This document shows, one piece after another, positions 55,344-56,432 of a stretch of 56,432 nt of DNA. Position 1 is the first letter of the stretch. Each line of letters starts with the position of its first letter. A program made the translations under genes and the position numbers. Source of the DNA: an uncultured Pelagibacteraceae bacterium (GTDB lineage: Bacteria; Pseudomonadota; Alphaproteobacteria; Pelagibacterales; Pelagibacteraceae). The DNA lies in NCBI GenBank assembly GCA_902536575.1, contig CACAYA010000004.1, positions 1 to 56,432 of the forward strand, given 5' to 3'. Below the pieces are notes generated by a model. It made no database searches and had not been told where the DNA came from. It saw nothing but the letters and a program-made list of their open reading frames with translations.

Positions 55344-56432
55344 TTAATTGCCATTTTTGGCTCTTTTTCTAGCTATTAGATGTGTTAAAGAGTCTACCAT
55401 AGTGTCTGAAGCCTTAAAAATTTCATTATTTTTGAATTCATGAGAAATATTTTTTTCAGGATTTGTTTTATCTTCAATCACTATACCATCGTCTGGTGAA
55501 TTATTTTTAATGTATATCAATAATAACCATTCATCATCAGCTGCTTCATCCCATTTTACAAAAATCTCACCTGTCTCAAATCTTCTATCGATACATCTGA
55601 AAATCGACATATGTCTTGTTACGTGTCTTTTGTTTAATTGGAAAACTAAACTACTTGCACTTCTGTAAAAACTTTCCAAAGAAAATTCTATTTTTTGTCT
55701 GGCTATTGTGTATTCTTTTTCCTTTTTAAGAAGCGTTTCTCTATCTTCATCTCCTTGAATTTTTATCCCTAGAGCTTCTACCCTCTCCTTAATTTTTTGG
55801 TCTCTTATTATTCGATATTTCTCTTTTAATTTTTCTATTCTTTGTTGAAGACCTGCATAATCCTCCCTTTTTTCTTTTAAGGAAATTTTTTCAAGTTTTT
55901 CTAATTCTTTAACTTCTCTAACTCTAAATTTTTCAATTTGTTTATCTAATCTTAATTTTTGTAAAAATTGTTTTTGTTTCTCAGCCTGTTCAATTCTTAA
56001 TAATGCTTGCTCTTTTCGTAAAAATAATTTTATATCTTTAGTTCTTTGTTTTTCAATTTTAATTTCTTCTTTTAATGTCTCTTGTTTTAATTTAAATTTT
56101 AAATCTTCTTGTTTTTGTTTTTCCTCTGCTCTTCTAATTTTTTCTAGTCTTTCGTTTTCTTGTTTTTCTACTTTTATTCTTCTAGCTTCATCTTTTTTAA
56201 TTACTCTGTACTGATCGATAGTATTAGCAATTTTATCAAAAAAAACTTGAATATATTTTTCAAAATTTAAATTTAATTTTACTTTAAATCTAGATTTAAG
56301 TGAATTTTGAAATTTAATTAGTCTAAAAATAAAACTATCTTTTTTTTTTACTTTGATAGGGATAGATTTTTTAACTTTTTTATAATTTTTAACTTTATTT
56401 TTTTTTAATTTATTTTTTATTTTAGAATTATT
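55344..56432 (-). CDS. Long charged coiled-coil protein with C-terminal globular domain, 5' end beyond window
   Basis: The reading frame is open from its stop at 55344 to the right edge without an internal stop, 362 codons with no ATG, so the start lies beyond the window. The N-terminal 60 residues are Lys-rich (KLKKNKVKNYKKVKK). Residues about 70-240 form a continuous Glu/Lys/Gln-rich helix with Leu and Ile at heptad-like spacing, predicted coiled coil. The last about 110 residues are compact and better balanced (SLVFQLNKRHVTRHMSIFRC, FVKWDEAADDEWLLLIYIKN, DSLTHLIARKRAKN). I do not recognise a family. A short reading from TTG 55679 would capture only the last domain and was rejected. Confidence 0.7.
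   Translation of the reverse strand, partial: NNSKIKNKLKKNKVKNYKKVKKSIPIKVKKKDSFIFRLIKFQNSLKSRFKVKLNLNFEKYIQVFFDKIANTIDQYRVIKKDEARRIKVEKQENERLEKIRRAEEKQKQEDLKFKLKQETLKEEIKIEKQRTKDIKLFLRKEQALLRIEQAEKQKQFLQKLRLDKQIEKFRVREVKELEKLEKISLKEKREDYAGLQQRIEKLKEKYRIIRDQKIKERVEALGIKIQGDEDRETLLKKEKEYTIARQKIEFSLESFYRSASSLVFQLNKRHVTRHMSIFRCIDRRFETGEIFVKWDEAADDEWLLLIYIKNNSPDDGIVIEDKTNPEKNISHEFKNNEIFKASDTMVDSLTHLIARKRAKNGN

Noticed and set aside
55344..55679. A 111-residue protein starting at TTG 55679.
   Set aside because: The frame continues open upstream for 251 more codons as a coiled coil to the window edge, so the short form is only the C-terminal part.

Overview
The window looks like a piece of a SAR11-type (Pelagibacterales) alphaproteobacterial chromosome. 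The evidence is a very AT-rich sequence (roughly 30% GC by eye), Lys/Asn/Ile-rich proteins, almost no space between genes, and alphaproteobacterial gene neighbourhoods: TPR protein-ispE, mutY-DUF721-DsbA-smc, atpI-B-E-B'-b, coxB-coxA-ctaB-small protein-ctaG-coxC-SURF1-thrC, and ileS-lspA-DUF3035 lipoprotein. A CcrM-type GANTC methyltransferase and a retinal pathway (crtI-crtB-crtY-blh) agree with this. I recognise about 65 genes. There are no rRNA or tRNA genes, insertion sequences, phage genes or CRISPR arrays, and no hypervariable island. This is a core-genome stretch.

Layout. 1-7.5 kb: ispE (cut by the window edge), a secreted TPR protein, a family-4-like uracil-DNA glycosylase, rnhB, ccrM, a flavin monooxygenase, mutY, a DUF721 protein and a DsbA-like oxidoreductase. 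7.5-18.7 kb: an unusually short smc, the membrane (F0) part of the ATP synthase, the retinal/carotenoid genes, ispH and thrB, nearly end to end on the plus strand. 18.7-27.2 kb: rnhA, then on the minus strand rsmE and the aa3-type cytochrome c oxidase operon, ending in thrC and a peroxiredoxin. 27.2-30.2 kb: a HAD dehalogenase, a pirin, a quinone oxidoreductase and a DUF2721 membrane protein. 30.2-35.8 kb: ubiA and a lipid A/Kdo set (msbA, waaA, lpxK, lpxL). 35.8-44.3 kb: DUF2093, purD, rsmD, pgi, a lipoprotein, lspA, ileS, ribF and a HAD-IIA phosphatase. 44.3-46.5 kb: groES-groEL with a heat-shock-type promoter and a strong bidirectional terminator. 46.5-56.4 kb: a methyltransferase, a 38-codon basic ORF, typA, a YczE-type membrane protein, a DUF6134 protein, an FAD oxidoreductase, pmbA/tldD, a DCC-family protein, a two-helix membrane protein and a long charged coiled-coil protein that runs off the right edge.

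The genes fit an aerobic, Gram-negative, streamlined marine heterotroph. The cytochrome oxidase and (presumably) a rhodopsin elsewhere build the proton gradient that the F0 complex uses. The crt/blh enzymes would make retinal from phytoene, while ispE and ispH feed the isoprenoid pathway. msbA, waaA, lpxK and lpxL support an LPS outer membrane.

I did not find a clear new multi-gene system. The observations most worth following are three GANTC sites clustered in and around a good ccrM promoter, an SMC protein with no recognisable hinge, a uracil glycosylase that has lost most Fe-S ligands, repeated sharing of stop codons by convergent genes, and two unassigned small or coiled-coil proteins. 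Two genes absent from a simple long-ORF view are reported: a 41-codon membrane protein inside the cox operon and the 38-codon basic ORF before typA. The right-edge coiled-coil gene is also much longer than its first possible start codon suggests.
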